From Apiospora phragmitis (taxonomy: Eukaryota > Ascomycota > Sordariomycetes > Amphisphaeriales > Apiosporaceae): DNA of 64,000 nt. Each line of letters opens with the position of its first letter. Position 1 is the stretch's first letter. The notes under the pieces were generated by a model. The model had not been told where the DNA came from. It worked only from the letters and a program-made list of their open reading frames with translations, and did no database searches. Below are positions 12,723-24,604 of the stretch, in pieces. The stretch lies in the NCBI GenBank assembly GCA_038363925.1, contig JAQQWL010000015.1, forward strand, positions 1,240,001-1,304,000, written 5' to 3'. The translations under genes were made by a program, and so were the position numbers.

Positions 12723-13703
12723 CTACCTATGCAAACCACCCTCATCCTCGTCAAATAATGCGAACGGCAGGGACTCGGTAGGGCGGCTGGGCAGACGCTT
12801 CAGTACCTCCTCGAACATCAGTTCCCCATCGCAATTCAGCGGCGCGCCACCAACGTCGTCGGGATCGAAGCGGCCCTTCTTGTCGTAGTGCGCGTCGCCC
12901 TCCGGCAGCCGCGCCCGGCGGAACCCCTTCTCCAGTCGAGCGAAGCAGCGGTCTACGGCGTCGCACAAGAAGAGGGAGCAGTTGTCGTCGACAGTCACTT
13001 CGGCGTCCTCCGGGGCGGCGTCCCCGATGACTTTGAGGACGTGCTCCAGCTGGCTGACCCAGACGGCCCACCCGCGGTGGTGGCCCCAGTAGGGCACGAG
13101 TGCTGCCACCTGCAGCGTCTGCAGCCCCCCGCCCACGAGAGCACCCCAGCCCGCGGCGCGGGCCCCGTCATCGCCAATGGCCGGCGCGCCGCCGAAGAAC
13201 TCCCACGGCGTCGCGCCACAGTGGCCATCCCCACGCGTACCGCCAACTTCGGGGTCGCGCGTGATATAGTACGCGTGGTAGTCGGTGTAGGCCGTCAGCC
13301 TAACGTGGCGCACGCGGCGCATGCGGCGCAGGTTGCGCTCGCCGACGGCGAAGAGGCGCAGGAAGACGCAGCGCTGCTCGAGCGCGACCGCGAACACGTT
13401 GCGCGCGTACAGGACCGCGGCCCCCTCGTCGTGGACTCGGCGGCAGGCGCGCAGGAGCGCCGTGCCGTGTGGGCGCAGGCGCGCTTCGTGGTGCGTCGCG
13501 CAGCCGTAGTCGCGCCGGCCGCAGCAGTCCGGGTCGGCTCCGCCCTCGCGCGCTAGCTGGCGCCGGAGCCGCCTCGGGGTCGTGAACCAGACGTGGTAGC
13601 AGTCGATGGCCTGGGGTTGTACATATAGGATCTCGTAGATCTTGTCCCGGATCTCGCGAAGGAGCCCGAGGAGTGTGGGTCGCTGCTGATGTGGTTCGTC
13701 CAT
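12723..13703 (-). CDS. 2EXR/DUF7730-type protein
   Basis: Single-exon protein of 326 residues if started at the MDEPHQQ methionine (13703); an ATG 24 bp further upstream (13727) is possible. The N-terminal LLREIRDKIYEILY matches the opening of the fungal 2EXR/DUF7730 domain (usual form LPxEIRxxIY), an F-box-like module of unknown biochemical role. It is followed by a region where a family member typically has LLRACRRVHDEGAAVLYARNVF, partly seen here (LLRACRRVHDE at about residues 85-95). Coding GC is high. Proteins of this type are numerous and variable in Sordariomycetes and Dothideomycetes. Confidence 0.75.
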   Translation of the reverse strand: MDEPHQQRPTLLGLLREIRDKIYEILYVQPQAIDCYHVWFTTPRRLRRQLAREGGADPDCCGRRDYGCATHHEARLRPHGTALLRACRRVHDEGAAVLYARNVFAVALEQRCVFLRLFAVGERNLRRMRRVRHVRLTAYTDYHAYYITRDPEVGGTRGDGHCGATPWEFFGGAPAIGDDGARAAGWGALVGGGLQTLQVAALVPYWGHHRGWAVWVSQLEHVLKVIGDAAPEDAEVTVDDNCSLFLCDAVDRCFARLEKGFRRARLPEGDAHYDKKGRFDPDDVGGAPLNCDGELMFEEVLKRLPSRPTESLPFALFDEDEGGLHR

Positions 13704-14299
13704 GGTTGCGTGTGCCTGTATGTGCATGTGTGTCTTGTTTCGATGGAATCGAGAAACATGAGTAACTGGGTTATCGAATTCCTCTCAATACTTATGCAAT
13801 AGTGGCGGTGGTGTTGTGAGTCACTAGGGGCTGGGCTGTGCTGGTGATTCGGGGGGCCGCTAGAACAGCACTAACAAGCGGCTCAGGGGTAATGACACAC
13901 ATTCCAATTGGTTAGAGTCAGTTGCACCCAGCACTTGTAGATGCAAGTTTCGTATAGGAATACAATACAGCAATCAGGACCAGCATCCCCGTTCTCAAAT
14001 GTTCCGCTTGGCTATTATTGGGCACACTGCCCTCATCCAAGTTATATAAAACAGTGAAGCTATAGCCGCCGATGTTGTACTTGATTTTATAGCTTCATCC
14101 TGATAATCATGCTGTTGTGGCCCTTCTGACACCGCAAAAAAAGTCAACATTCATATTTCACGTTATATGTCGGTTTGATACCCGATTCCTGTCACACTGA
14201 GTGATTAATATGCATAAAGTATACAACAATATTCAGTCGTATTACGTTCTATAATGAACCTCGATCTACCCGTCAGTCAACCTGTCCAGCAGCAGAACC
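13704..14299. other. intergenic region, no gene seen
   Basis: Promoter side of the 2EXR gene and downstream side of the small gene at 14.3 kb. No coding region is supported. Confidence 0.4.
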
Positions 14300-14662
14300 T
14301 CATGAGTCGCTGCCCTCACCAAGATGCTCCTGACGAACTCTACGGACAGTACGCATAAGGTCGGCCGCTTCCTCTCGAATGCCGGCATATCCCTGCGCGC
14401 TCTCTACCACGCGTGCAGCATTATCAACGTCCTCCTTCAAGCGCCCCCGGCTAACAGCTACTCTTGAATCTAATTCTGCGTTTTTGTCGGCATCATTGTT
14501 TTCTCGCCACGCTTTTGACTTGGACTCGAGGTCTTTCTCCGAAATCTCGATGGTCTTTATGCTCACCTCGAAGACCTCCTTGAACGGATTGACGGATGAG
14601 CTTGGCCGTTTTGCTGCTGCGCCGCCAGGTTTCGTCTCTGAATTCTGCTTGTTGGCTTCCAT
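14300..14662 (-). CDS. small hypothetical helical protein
   Basis: 120 residues if started at MEANKQN (14662); the frame is open further upstream to 14758 but that part looks non-coding. The protein is charged, rich in Glu, Lys and Ala, with likely amphipathic helices, no signal peptide and no Cys. It lies upstream of nothing obvious and 900 bp from the HET-NACHT pseudogene. I do not recognise it. Confidence 0.45.
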   Translation of the reverse strand: MEANKQNSETKPGGAAAKRPSSSVNPFKEVFEVSIKTIEISEKDLESKSKAWRENNDADKNAELDSRVAVSRGRLKEDVDNAARVVESAQGYAGIREEAADLMRTVRRVRQEHLGEGSDS

Positions 14663-15563
14663 CTTGACAGGTGTGTTTCCTTGAAAGTTGAATTCAAGAA
14701 CCGTCAGCTTGGTTGCTTGGTGTTGACTAATTATATACACATCGATTTCAAGGAACAAACGGTCTCTTTAGTAACTAAACGTTGCCACAAAGGCTTTGAT
14801 CACATTTTACAACGACCAATAGATCTTTCTTTGAGTCAGATTCAGCAAGATTCAATTTGCAAGCTTGACCGTATTATTTCCTTTGTTGTTAATATTCGGG
14901 GGTTGATTGTTCTCATAAGCATTGTGTACTTCCCAAAGCTTCTCCCTTCCTCCCTGCTTGAGTACAGAAGGTAACGAAATCGGCTTCCTCGCTGGCGGGC
15001 CGAGAAATTCGTCTCCGCTTGGACCACTTTCTGTTTTGGGAAAGGTGCACAGTAACGCTTACTCGCTAACCAGGTGCCTGGTTTTGTACTCTACCAAGGC
15101 TTGGCATGTCCCTGTCATCCCATCTAGGCTCTTAGGTAATCAATCACGAGGACAGTTCACCCCAATGGCGCGGGGTCGCGAACCAGCTCCACGCTGCTTT
15201 CTATAACCACATGAAGGCATTTCCTTACATGTAAAAGCATACGTACATAACCCAGTTTCGAGGAATGTTCTAGCATCCTATATAGAGCATCACATATAGA
15301 GCACCACGAAGAAGCCTGCATGCCCTTTCAATTCTATCGATTAATCGAAGGCTGGCGCCACTAGATAGACTTGGCATATACCCCTCCTGCTTTACGGTGG
15401 CAACAAATATTACTCATTTCGGACCTGTCTAGAATCTTCCTGGTCTCTAACGAAGGCGAAACGGTCTATAAATTGACGACGCTCCCTGGAACCCTCCATT
15501 TTCAAAGGTATTAGAAAAGAGTAGATAAAGAGCAGGAGCTCTAGGCTAGAAATTGCACAAGAC
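14663..15563. other. intergenic region, no gene seen
   Basis: No supported coding region; lies downstream of the HET-NACHT pseudogene. Confidence 0.4.
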
Positions 15564-18500
15564 TCACTGCTTTCCAACCCCTTCCATGTCGCATTCTATG
15601 AAAAACACCCTCCCCGAAACACAGCCGACCACCATCAAAGAGCCGGCAACAGCGGATCTTATTGGCCGGAAATCAGGCGGTAACCACAAGAGATGATTCC
15701 CATGCCAAGTTGTCCAGCTGTGATCCTCGCTGATACCATAGCCAAGGCGTGAAACCTCGCGCTGTGGAGTTGATAATTGACTAGGTTGGGTACCAATAGC
15801 AATAGCTCCAATATCAGTAAGGAGAGATGAAGAATCCGGACTAAATGATAATGTAGAGGAAGCAGTGCCTATGTGGGTGGTCTGCTTCTCTTGGCCCGTC
15901 GCCGCGTCCCAGACCTTGACCGTCTTGTTCAAGACGCCGACGCCACCAGCTTGCTGTCGGGCGAGAACGCCACCGAGCTGACGTCGGCGCTGTGGCCCTC
16001 GAGCGTCTGGCGGCAATTATTCCACTTGTCGTCTACTACTGGCTGGCGCAAGATCCATTGTGGGATAAGATTTTGAAATGTAGCGCGGATTACGCTCTGT
16101 TTCGGGGCGAAGAGGAGGCCAGATGAATAGACTTGAAGAGGGGCAACTTGAATAGTAGAAACGTTAGCTAGAATAAAGCGGTTCGCGTCGTTAAGGAAGT
16201 CGGTTAATGGTTTACTGGTACTGGGCTTAATAGTTGATTAGTAACTTAACGGAATAGATCCGGGGGTAGCTTACTATAAGACTACTTAATGTAGTTAAAA
16301 CCCGTAAGCTTTCTGTAGCTCTGTTTATTAGACTGAGCGCTTCTAACCAATGTAAGAGATGGCTTTTCAAGAAGTTATACACCTCACGGTCGTCGGTAAT
16401 TATTGTACCTGAATGCTCTAGGTGGTAAACCCAGTAACAGCAGGCATACTGTATCTCTGGTTGCAGGTAGACCTTAATCCGCTCAGGATTAATCCTCGAG
16501 AGTGTTATCCCCGGTGCTTGGACTTGGCAGATATCCGTCCGTAGCGAGCTATTCATAACTCGCAGACATTCCGTGGCTAGCCGACGGTGGACCACTTTCT
16601 CATCAATCCAGAATTGGTTGCTCTCTCGCTTCTTTGGATCGAGAAGGAAGTCGCGGAATGACAAATGTAGCAGTCGGATGGGCTGTTTGGTTAACACGGG
16701 AATACTTAAGACTGAATGCAGCTGGCGTAGTATCGCTTGGATCCCGTTATTAGATTTGCCTAGCAGCGATGCTAGAGCAGAAAGCGAGAGGGGATTCGCC
16801 AGAATGACGATAGTGCCAACCACTTCTCGAAAACGATCGAGAACCAGAGCACCACCGGCGAGGATCCTTTTTAAAACAGGCAGATAGGTTGCATCTAATT
16901 AAGAATCGTGGGTCTTTAAGCGGGAATTTAGAACCTTATTAAGTTGTTGCCTCGGATCCGAAATATACTTATCGCTAATAAAGCAACAGATAGTAGCGGC
17001 AAAAATAAATAGCGGTACTGCTATATGGACTAGCACTTGTATCTCTGCTTAGTTTGGCCAATTAGGTGGTATTTTCAGGTCTTCGGGTACGTCGTGATTG
17101 AAGTTATCTCTAACTTGCTTGAGTTTATACTCAAGGAAAGCTTGTATATCGTGTTTAATTACCGATATAGCGACTTTATAAAGGATTAAATTATAATATT
17201 TACCTTGGATTTTATCGAAGCCAAGACGGATAAGAAGCTCGGGCCTACTGGTAAAAAAGATCTTAAGTCGTGGCGATTATATCGTTTTCGAGTTCGAGAA
17301 CAAGTAGATAAGGAGTCTAATATCCTCCTCGGGTTCGCACTCGTCAAGGGCATCCACAACAATCAGAAGGGTACGGCCCTTATAAGCGTCTCCTGAAATC
17401 TTCGACAGTGGTTGAAATAGAAGCTTTTCGAATTATTCTCGCCTCGCTTTCCCGAAGATCAAAGGGTCGGAATCGATGGCATCCTGGATATAAGGTATAA
17501 TTACCGGTTCCCGTGAGCATAGCTGCGCCGCCAGGCTAGGAAAAAACTTGGACACGCCGCCGCGATCTCCCTCACCACGTTTAAAGAAGAAGCTAGCACC
17601 GAGGAACCCGCCTTTAGAGGCAGTCTGCGCTAAGGTACGCGAGATGGTGGACTTGCCCGTTCCTGCCATACCATTGAGCCAAAATATCGCTTTGGCGTTC
17701 GAATCCTGAAACCATTGATCAATTTCGTGTAAGAGCTCGACTCGAGTATTTTGGAGGCAGGTTGGATTGTGTTCTTCAGCGTGGGAGTCGAAGGAAGCGC
17801 CTTCTGCAATAGGTAACTTCGCGAGCACCTTCACCAGGGAATCCTGAGTTGTAGATATCTCCCTGCGTAAACGTGACCACGCACTCTGCGCCCCTTCGCC
17901 GTATATAAGAGGTACGAAAACGCCGAATATCCCAAAGAGAGAATATGCTATATCTTCTTCGCGCGTCGTCGTTCGGCCTTTTGCCCATGACATACGTTCA
18001 TTAACGCTGAATTGTAGAAGGGGGTTTCCTCGGAGGACAGGTTCGGGGATGTTCGTAATGTCGATGAGCAATTGTTCGAGTGATCTTTTGTCGCCTAGGC
18101 GCTGGCCTTCCCGTGAGAAGAACTCCACTGACGAAGGTGCAATCAGCTCTTGGAGTGTCCAACCTCGGGTGAACCACTTACTCTTTCGGAAAGACAGCTT
18201 CCACGTCGATCGCGATGGTTCGTCGGTTTCGATATCGGTACCTTTCGAAACATCGGCAAGGTATACGTAGCATTTGGTCGATTGTTAATACCATCGGAAC
18301 ATGGAATTGATAGCCTCCGAGAGTTCGACGGAGTTGGATTTGTCGATGCAGCAGCTGTCTACCCAAAAGTATGGAATATCGTCGTGGGCAGCCTGCCTTG
18401 CACAGAACTCGAGCTTCTGGTAGCCTTTCTTTTCGAGTGCTTGGTTTTGCGTAACGTCTTCGAACGTGACCTCCTCGCCTTCTTCCCAAGTATGCGAAAG

Positions 18501-18578
18501 TATCGCATACAAGGGAATGTTCTGCGACACCTCGGTAAGGCTGAACTTGCCATCTTCTTGTCGCTGTAGAAGTCGCAT
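15564..18578 (-). pseudogene. HET-NACHT-WD40 NOD-like receptor pseudogene
   Basis: A relic of a fungal NOD-like receptor of the het-D/het-E type (non-self recognition, programmed cell death). The N-terminal HET domain is intact in sequence: MRLLQ start, YAILSHTWEEGEEVTF, WVDSCCIDK, LSEAINSMFRWY, then GWTLQELIAPSSVEFFS and AYSLFGIFGVFVPLIYGEG. The NACHT follows with Walker A GMAGTGKSTIS and a Walker B-like VVDALDEC. A C-terminal part shows one worn WD40 repeat (LEGHSADVSSVAFSPDS, KTVKVWD). The reading frame is kept from 18578 through the NACHT to about 16227, broken only by stop codons (for example TAA at 18285-18287 and 17433-17435) at places where CAA is expected, as C-to-T changes would give. 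A phase change near 16.2 kb looks like an intron, and a one-base break lies in the WD40 part near 15933. Confidence 0.85.
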
Positions 18579-19042
18579 AGTGGTCGGAAGGCTGGCTTTG
18601 AGGATTAGGACCGACGTTTAGAAAGGGCGCGATCACTTTCGTCCATAGGGATGTCCTGGATGTAGGGGAGTAGGTTGAGCCGTCCTGCTGAACATGAGTC
18701 CAGCACAAGGCATACATTGTCGAGCATTGTCGGGTAATTGTGATGAGGGTGAGCCAGTCACGGGATCTGCACGTCCTGCCAATCGAGTCGTCTTTCCTGT
18801 GTCTAACGTTGGCGTATGGCGATGTAATTGGTAGATGCACAGGGAGATTTGCCTGTTGTAATGTCCAGTGAACAGTCGCAATGCAGCATCCTTCTCAGGC
18901 AGGTATTGGGGGTTGTCGTCCCGTGGCGGGGCTTTTAGGCGACAGGTGGCCTAAGCGTGCCTTTCTTTATTCTTCTTATCTTAAAACACCCAGAACAAAG
19001 ACACCAACCGCCATCCACACATCTGCTATCAAGGTGACATCA
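18579..19042. other. spacer between NLR pseudogene and transposase relic
   Basis: Divergent spacer; would have held the promoter of the HET-NACHT gene. No inverted repeat of the neighbouring transposon could be recognised. Confidence 0.35.
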
Positions 19043-20012
19043 ATGGCCCCAAACCTGGCAGAGGCTACACACGAGCTCGTTCAAGGCATGATCGAGAGCC
19101 ATTGGTTCAAGAATAAGGAGATTGCCGCAACCGCTCTGTGCAGCCCCGGTCGGTCCGTACGATCCGATCGAACTTGCGATGCTTTGGCACCACCAGAGCG
19201 CCTCGAAACGCCGTCGGATGACCTCGAACCATCACGCCGCCGATGTTTGACGCTTTATACGATCGTTTGATCGAGAGGCCCGAGATGTACCAGGACGAGA
19301 TGGTCGTATTTATCGTAGCCGAGTTCGACGTCGAGGTGACGAAAATGATTGTAAGCAGAGCCCTCGCGTCCATCGGATGGTCCAAAAAGACTATACGACG
19401 CGTCGCCGAAGAACGAAATGCCGAGTTACGCGACTTTTATAGCTACGCCCTATCCGAGTTCCGCTTTTACCACCTAGTATATATTGACGAATCAGGTTGT
19501 AACAAGCGTGCGGGTTTCGACGAACCGGGTGGTCGCCTTAAGGCGTAGCGCCCGTATAAACCGCACGGTTTCACCGTAGTCGTAAATATTAAATCCTGCC
19601 GGCCTATATATAAGACGGTATTATGTTTTCGCGTATCTTCTAGGGGTTTACGGATAGTGAGGCGTTCAAAGATTTTATTTAAGAGCTTCTACCTTTATAC
19701 GGGAGATGGCCGGAGCCGAAGTTCGTTCTTATTATAGATAACGCACCGTTTTATCAGCCCGATAGAATATAACAGCTATGTGATGATGCCGGAGTCAAGC
19801 TCTTGTTCCTGCCGCCGTACTCACCCGACTTGAATCCGATTAAAGAGTTCTTTGCCGAGCTTAAGGCCTTTATTAAACGGCACGGTTACCTCTATAACAC
19901 GTAGCAGGATTTTGCCGTTTTCCTAAAGTGGTGCGTAGACGTCGTAGGATTAAAGCGGTTAAGTATAGAAGAATATTTTCGGCACGTAGGACTATTTATT
20001 AAAGAACCGTAA
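19043..20012 (+). mobile_element. Tc1/mariner-type transposase relic
   Basis: A degraded DDE transposase of the Tc1/mariner-IS630 group. The N-terminal helix-turn-helix part (MAPNLAEATHELVQGMI, EIAATALCS) is followed, after a frame change, by FDALYDRLIERPEMYQDE, then VYIDESGCNKR with the first catalytic Asp, IIDNAPFY with the second, and YSPDLNPIKEFFAELK with the third acidic residue. Several in-frame TAG/TAA codons and local frame breaks make it inactive. Terminal inverted repeats were not found. It abuts the 3' end of the next relic. Confidence 0.8.
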
Positions 20013-20068
20013 AAGCTTAGAAATATAATAGATGTAAATAGAAATTATGCTTCGTCGCTTATTATTTA

Positions 20069-21489
20069 TTACTCGTTATTTAAAAGACTAGCCTAGATTT
20101 TTATATCGCGAACGAAACGTTTAGCGATACTACGTTTTATACCCTTATTTAATAGGAACTGGTAATCTTGATCCTCGTGTAACTGCTTAAGGTCTAAACT
20201 TTTAACTAAACTTAAATCTCGAGCTTTCCGAAACTCGAACTTTAGTACTATATCGTCCACTTACGTACATTGCTATTCGTAATATCTCTTAACCGCTCGA
20301 TCTTTTGCACCGTAGATAGTAATAGGACTAGAATAGGCGACTTGATGCTCTTTTGAAGCTTATTTATTTGACTGGCTAGGTAAGATATTGGTAATCTGGA
20401 TAGATGGAAGATTCCGGGGAGAGGCATCCCGCTTGCGCTTTTGCTTGCGCTTTGTATCCTGCTATTCTTCGGCATAGAGCTGGGTACGAAGAAAATCAGG
20501 CATATCGTCGTGATAATTGATGGGGTGACCTTTTTCGATGTGCCGAATCAGGCTTCGGAAATGATGGGTACGTAGCCTATAGTGCTTGCTATTCGCACTA
20601 TCACGCCAGTAATATAGTCCGAGATAGCAGGGGGTCCCGGGTATCGCATTCGTTCGTAGAGCTCGTTCTAAGTAGTCTGTTGGCCCGTCGTTACTTTAAC
20701 AGTTATCTGAGTTGATCGTTTGGTAAGTATAGTCTGGGTGGTAGATAATCTCCCCCGAGTAGTGGCCCCGGTTAATGCGTCGCCCGGAGTATCGATGTCT
20801 ACGTAGGTAAAGCCGATCACGAGTCGTAGTGGCTTACCTTCTTGAAAGAGGCGCGCCTATGTTCGAAGCTGCTTCTCGATAAGCCTCCAGTTAATATTAA
20901 AGCCGCTGAAATATTTGATAAGATCGCGCGCGGAGCGATCTCGCACAGAGACTGTAATAGTAGTATTATTAATTTGCACCAAGTTCTTAGCTCTTCGGAG
21001 CTTCGTCTTAACCAATCTCTCCAGCTTTGGTTACAAGAACTTGAGCCAGTAGGCGCCCGGCGCCAGCACAAGGTCGGGCTCTGCATCCTTTAGAAGGATT
21101 CTGTTGTTGTACATCACCTTAAACTCAATCGAGTAGTGGATGCAGCGAGGTGGCTCGTTATCGTAGGCTTCGTCCTCTTCCCATTTAGCAAGCTGCAGCA
21201 AGGGAAGCGTCGCTCGCTCGATGCTCAGCTGCCTGCGACCAGCGCACTGAACCGATTCCTCCCAAGCGTCCGAAGGTGCAAGCGACGCTCGCCAGCTCTG
21301 CTGGGTATTGACTATAGCCTGAGGAGATAGACTAGCGGAGCCAAAAGGAGCATCGCCATCGTCGTCGAACGAATCGTATGGATACGAATCAAATTCATCA
21401 TCCATTTTCGCGGCCATGCACTGGGCAAAACGGCGCCAGTCTTGACGAAGACGGTGGCAAAATAGATTTGGCGGGGTAGAGAGATCCAT
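20069..21489 (-). pseudogene. relic of a repeated fungal ORF family
   Basis: Starts with [18 protein letters not shown] at 21489 and runs, with a few in-frame stops and frame changes, to a stop at 20069-20071. Recognisable blocks, in order, are an acidic low-complexity region, [55 protein letters not shown], a basic QKRKR stretch, and DLKQLHEDQDYQFL with GIARRFVRDIK-like residues near the end. I recall this arrangement from expanded, uncharacterised hypothetical proteins of ascomycetes; the function is unknown. Stops lie where Gln or Trp codons would be expected, which suggests RIP. Confidence 0.6.
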
Positions 21490-22904
21490 TGTCAGATTCG
21501 AATGAAGTGAGTTATAGAGGGTTCCAGAAGAAGCGAACCGCCAGATATGGCGGAAATCAGGAACTGCATCCAGTATTGGATGTGGATTGTATTATTGTTG
21601 GTTTGGTTTTCAGAGAACAAAAGAGCCAGAGACGATGCTGGACGCTAAGCTGTATTCAGTCTGGGGCCCTGCGCTGCCATTTGGCAGACGGCCGACAGCG
21701 CTTGTCTCCATTATTCGGCGGTCGCATCGTGAGGGAATCTCCAATGACCAAGAGCTTCTTTCTCCAAAAGCTTCTCTCTTGTAGAAGAGGTGTTGCACAC
21801 GTAGTCCCATGGTTTTGAAGGATCTCTTGAATAACAGGATCGATGACACGCTGGACCCTTGTTCAATACTGAAGGCCGGCATGCAGTACTGTAATCGCTG
21901 ATGACGGTTCTGCTTATCGTTCATTGTATGCTCTAGAGTCGGATATGGATTACTTGAAGTTGGGTGCAGAATTGGATGACCAACACAGTACTTCGTGATG
22001 TACCTGCCAAGGCGTCAGTGACTACATCGAGAGACAGTCAGTATACTAAAGTCCCGCACTGTGTGCCTTCCTAAAGCAGAAAGTGGTCTGAGCGGAGAAC
22101 TCGTTTTAGTTGCTATCGAAGGGGAAGCCGATTTCGTTATCTGCTGTACATGTTCGAAAGAGTGAGAAGGCTACTGCTGATTAAGCGGTTACCAATCCAG
22201 AATTTTGACCTGCCCATCTACTTAGCTATAACGAAAAACATTGGGCTTTGGCTTCGGCTAGCCAATTATGGTAACTGGGTCCGATAGATCTAGATTAGCC
22301 ACCGGCCATTCTATTGCTGTAGTTCTGCTCCAATGCACTCTCGGATAGTGGAAGGACGATGTTGGCGTAGCACCAGTTCTAGGACTACAAGAAGACTGTA
22401 GTAGCACCTGGATTCCGACTGATGCTACTTCCTGCAATCCAGACCTTTGGGAGCAACCTGCGCGACTAAAGCCTTGTTTCCCTGCATAATCCGGAGCAAT
22501 ACTACCCTTTTCTTTTTCGATCCTCCGGTAATCATGTCCAGAGCTTACAGCTTCCTTGGTTGTACAATGCAGTAAGCTTGCTTTGCATCCCAGCTTCAAC
22601 TGTCGTGGCACATCAAATTCCAATGCATTTGACACAGTTTTTAAGATAGTCAATGAAACGCCGTCATCCAGGCAAATTGTCCCGAGCAGTCCAACTTCTC
22701 TCTGCTGTTAGTTTAGTTGGTTTATTCGACAGCTGATATTGCAGGTTCTATCTCCCACGTACCCAGTTCTGAAAGAAGTAATGTCAGGCCGAGCTTCGAC
22801 GAGTTGATTCGTTTGTTGTTCATCTGATCATGTCGGCTAACGGAGCTGGGCCACTCCTCCCTCCCGGAACCTCGGGACCCCGGGCGCGGACCGCTCATCA
22901 TGTG
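21490..22904. other. intergenic region, no gene seen
   Basis: Contains a 131-codon open frame on the minus strand (22258-22653) without recognisable features or splice context, which I do not accept as a gene. Otherwise nothing is seen. Confidence 0.4.
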
Positions 22905-23483
22905 ACTGACGTGGACTTCTACATCCATCAGCATCCTCGCGGTGACTGTGCGGTTCTACGTCAAGAGGAAAACGCGGCTACTATGGTGGGATGACTGGAC
23001 TATACTTTTAGCTCTAGTACGTTGAACGCAATTTGTTTTGCCCCCTTTTCTTTCCCCGTCAGCACTACTGGGATGGGATTATATTGACTTGTGGAAACCA
23101 TGCGCTCAGATGTTCGAAATCGGCGCCCAAGGATGTGTCACGCGGGCCTACCTCTGGGGGCTCGGGAAACACGATCTCGAGATCACCGTCATTCCGCAGC
23201 TCGTCAACATCCAGAAGTGGGACTACATTGGAATCATCCCGAGCATGCTAGCGTCGTCCTCGCCAGGATCTCGGCGGTTCTCCTCTTGATCCGAATATTC
23301 GGGACCAAGAAGTAAGCGACTATCGGGGATTATTCCTTCCTATTCTAGACGTCGTTCCTCGTTATCCCAGTGTCTTAGGGAGGGTGGATTCACATACTAA
23401 CGCCGAGAGTCGGTAGGTGCATCGGGTGGCTTCTCAAAAATTGGCACTCGAGACTTTGCCGATTTCTCAGACACACTCTCCTG

Positions 23484-23780
23484 TCAGCATGGTTCAAGCG
23501 CATCCATTAGAGTTTGTATTGCAGGCACGTTCTCCGAATTCGTTGCATTTCCTGAAAGAAGACCCATCCTAGCCGGCGTTCGACGGAACGTAGTAGTTGG
23601 GAGGCTCGAGTTCCACGCCGATCTTGCTTGCCTGCGCGGCGCCTCGACCGGCTTCGACTGCGTCCACAAGACAACGGCCTCGACGATGACGAGGGCGGTC
23701 TGAATCGACGTGAAGACTACCAGATACCACTTGACCCACCGAGTGGCATCTCGCAGTGCGCATACCTGGTACCGACGTCA
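23484..23780 (-). pseudogene. inverted internal fragment of the SAT4 pseudogene
   Basis: The minus strand reads WVKWYLVVFTSIQTALVIV, then LWTQSKPVEA, the segment that in SAT4 proteins directly follows the RIFGTKK block seen on the plus strand at 23.3 kb. The orientation is opposite to both flanking parts, so the piece has been inverted. Confidence 0.7.
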
Positions 23781-23789
23781 AGCGGTCCC

Positions 23790-24290
23790 TGTCTATGCGT
23801 CCCTTCGAAGACGAGAATTTCACTACCTACGGCTACCGCATCTATCGATCACTCAATTACGAAACCACTCTCGAGCGGTTTCAAGTTAGTATTATGAACC
23901 GTTTCTACCCCGACCAGCCAGCCGTGGCCGACGTCGTGCGCATCTTGGTCGTCCTCGAGCAGCTATATCGGACATACAGGGTCCCTTCCTCTTACGATAC
24001 CACCCCCGATCAGAACCTCTAGGAATATGATCCCCTGTTTAGCATCGGCGCCACTACTTACCGGTTATTCCTACGAGTCTACCCAAGCCGGCCTGATCCT
24101 GTACCACTAGGAGCCCCTCGATCAGACACCGGACTCCTCTCCCCTCGTCTACAGCCTATTTTCTACACACTGCTTCGACCAACCCCGCATGCTGGCCCTC
24201 TTTATGCGCGAGAGCACTCGCTACTTCGGCTCCCGCCCATTGTACGCCTTTGGAACCCCTTTGTCACGGCTGTACGCCGCCCGACGTCTG
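23790..24290 (+). other. unknown coding-like fragment inside the SAT4 pseudogene
   Basis: A frame with few stops (TAG near 24020 and 24109) reads as protein (for example RFYPDQPAVADVVRILVVLE, YRLFLRVYPSRPDPVPL). It is not part of any SAT4 protein I know and may be an inserted fragment of another gene. Confidence 0.35.
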
Positions 24291-24558
24291 TGTCGGAAAG
24301 CCTAGTGTATACAATCCAATGTACGTCACTAACTCTCCCTGTGCTTATGGGCTCGGTCGTGAAGCCATCGCATCTTGCTAATACGCCCTGTTCCCCGTCA
24401 TGTTTGTCTATAAGCTCAACATGCCGTTCCAGCGCAAGCTGGGTCTGATCCTCCTGACAATGCTCTCCCTGGTGACCATGACCGCCTCGCTCATGAAAAC
24501 GATCCAGGTCAGGGTCTCGGTCGGCAGGACCGGCGACAACACCAAGGATATACAGTAC

Positions 24559-24604
24559 CGTACCAGCTTGCTTCATGTGTCCGTACCAGCTTACTTCATG
24601 TGTG
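24559..24604. repeat. 23-bp tandem duplication
   Basis: Two copies of a 23-bp unit beginning CGTACCAGCTT, differing at two positions. The duplication lies in the SAT4 pseudogene and shifts its frame. Confidence 0.85.

Noticed and set aside
12888..13556. 222-codon plus-strand open frame.
   Set aside because: Antisense shadow of the GC-rich 2EXR gene.
22258..22653. 131-codon minus-strand open frame.
   Set aside because: No recognisable motif and it lies in a decayed region; nothing supports translation.
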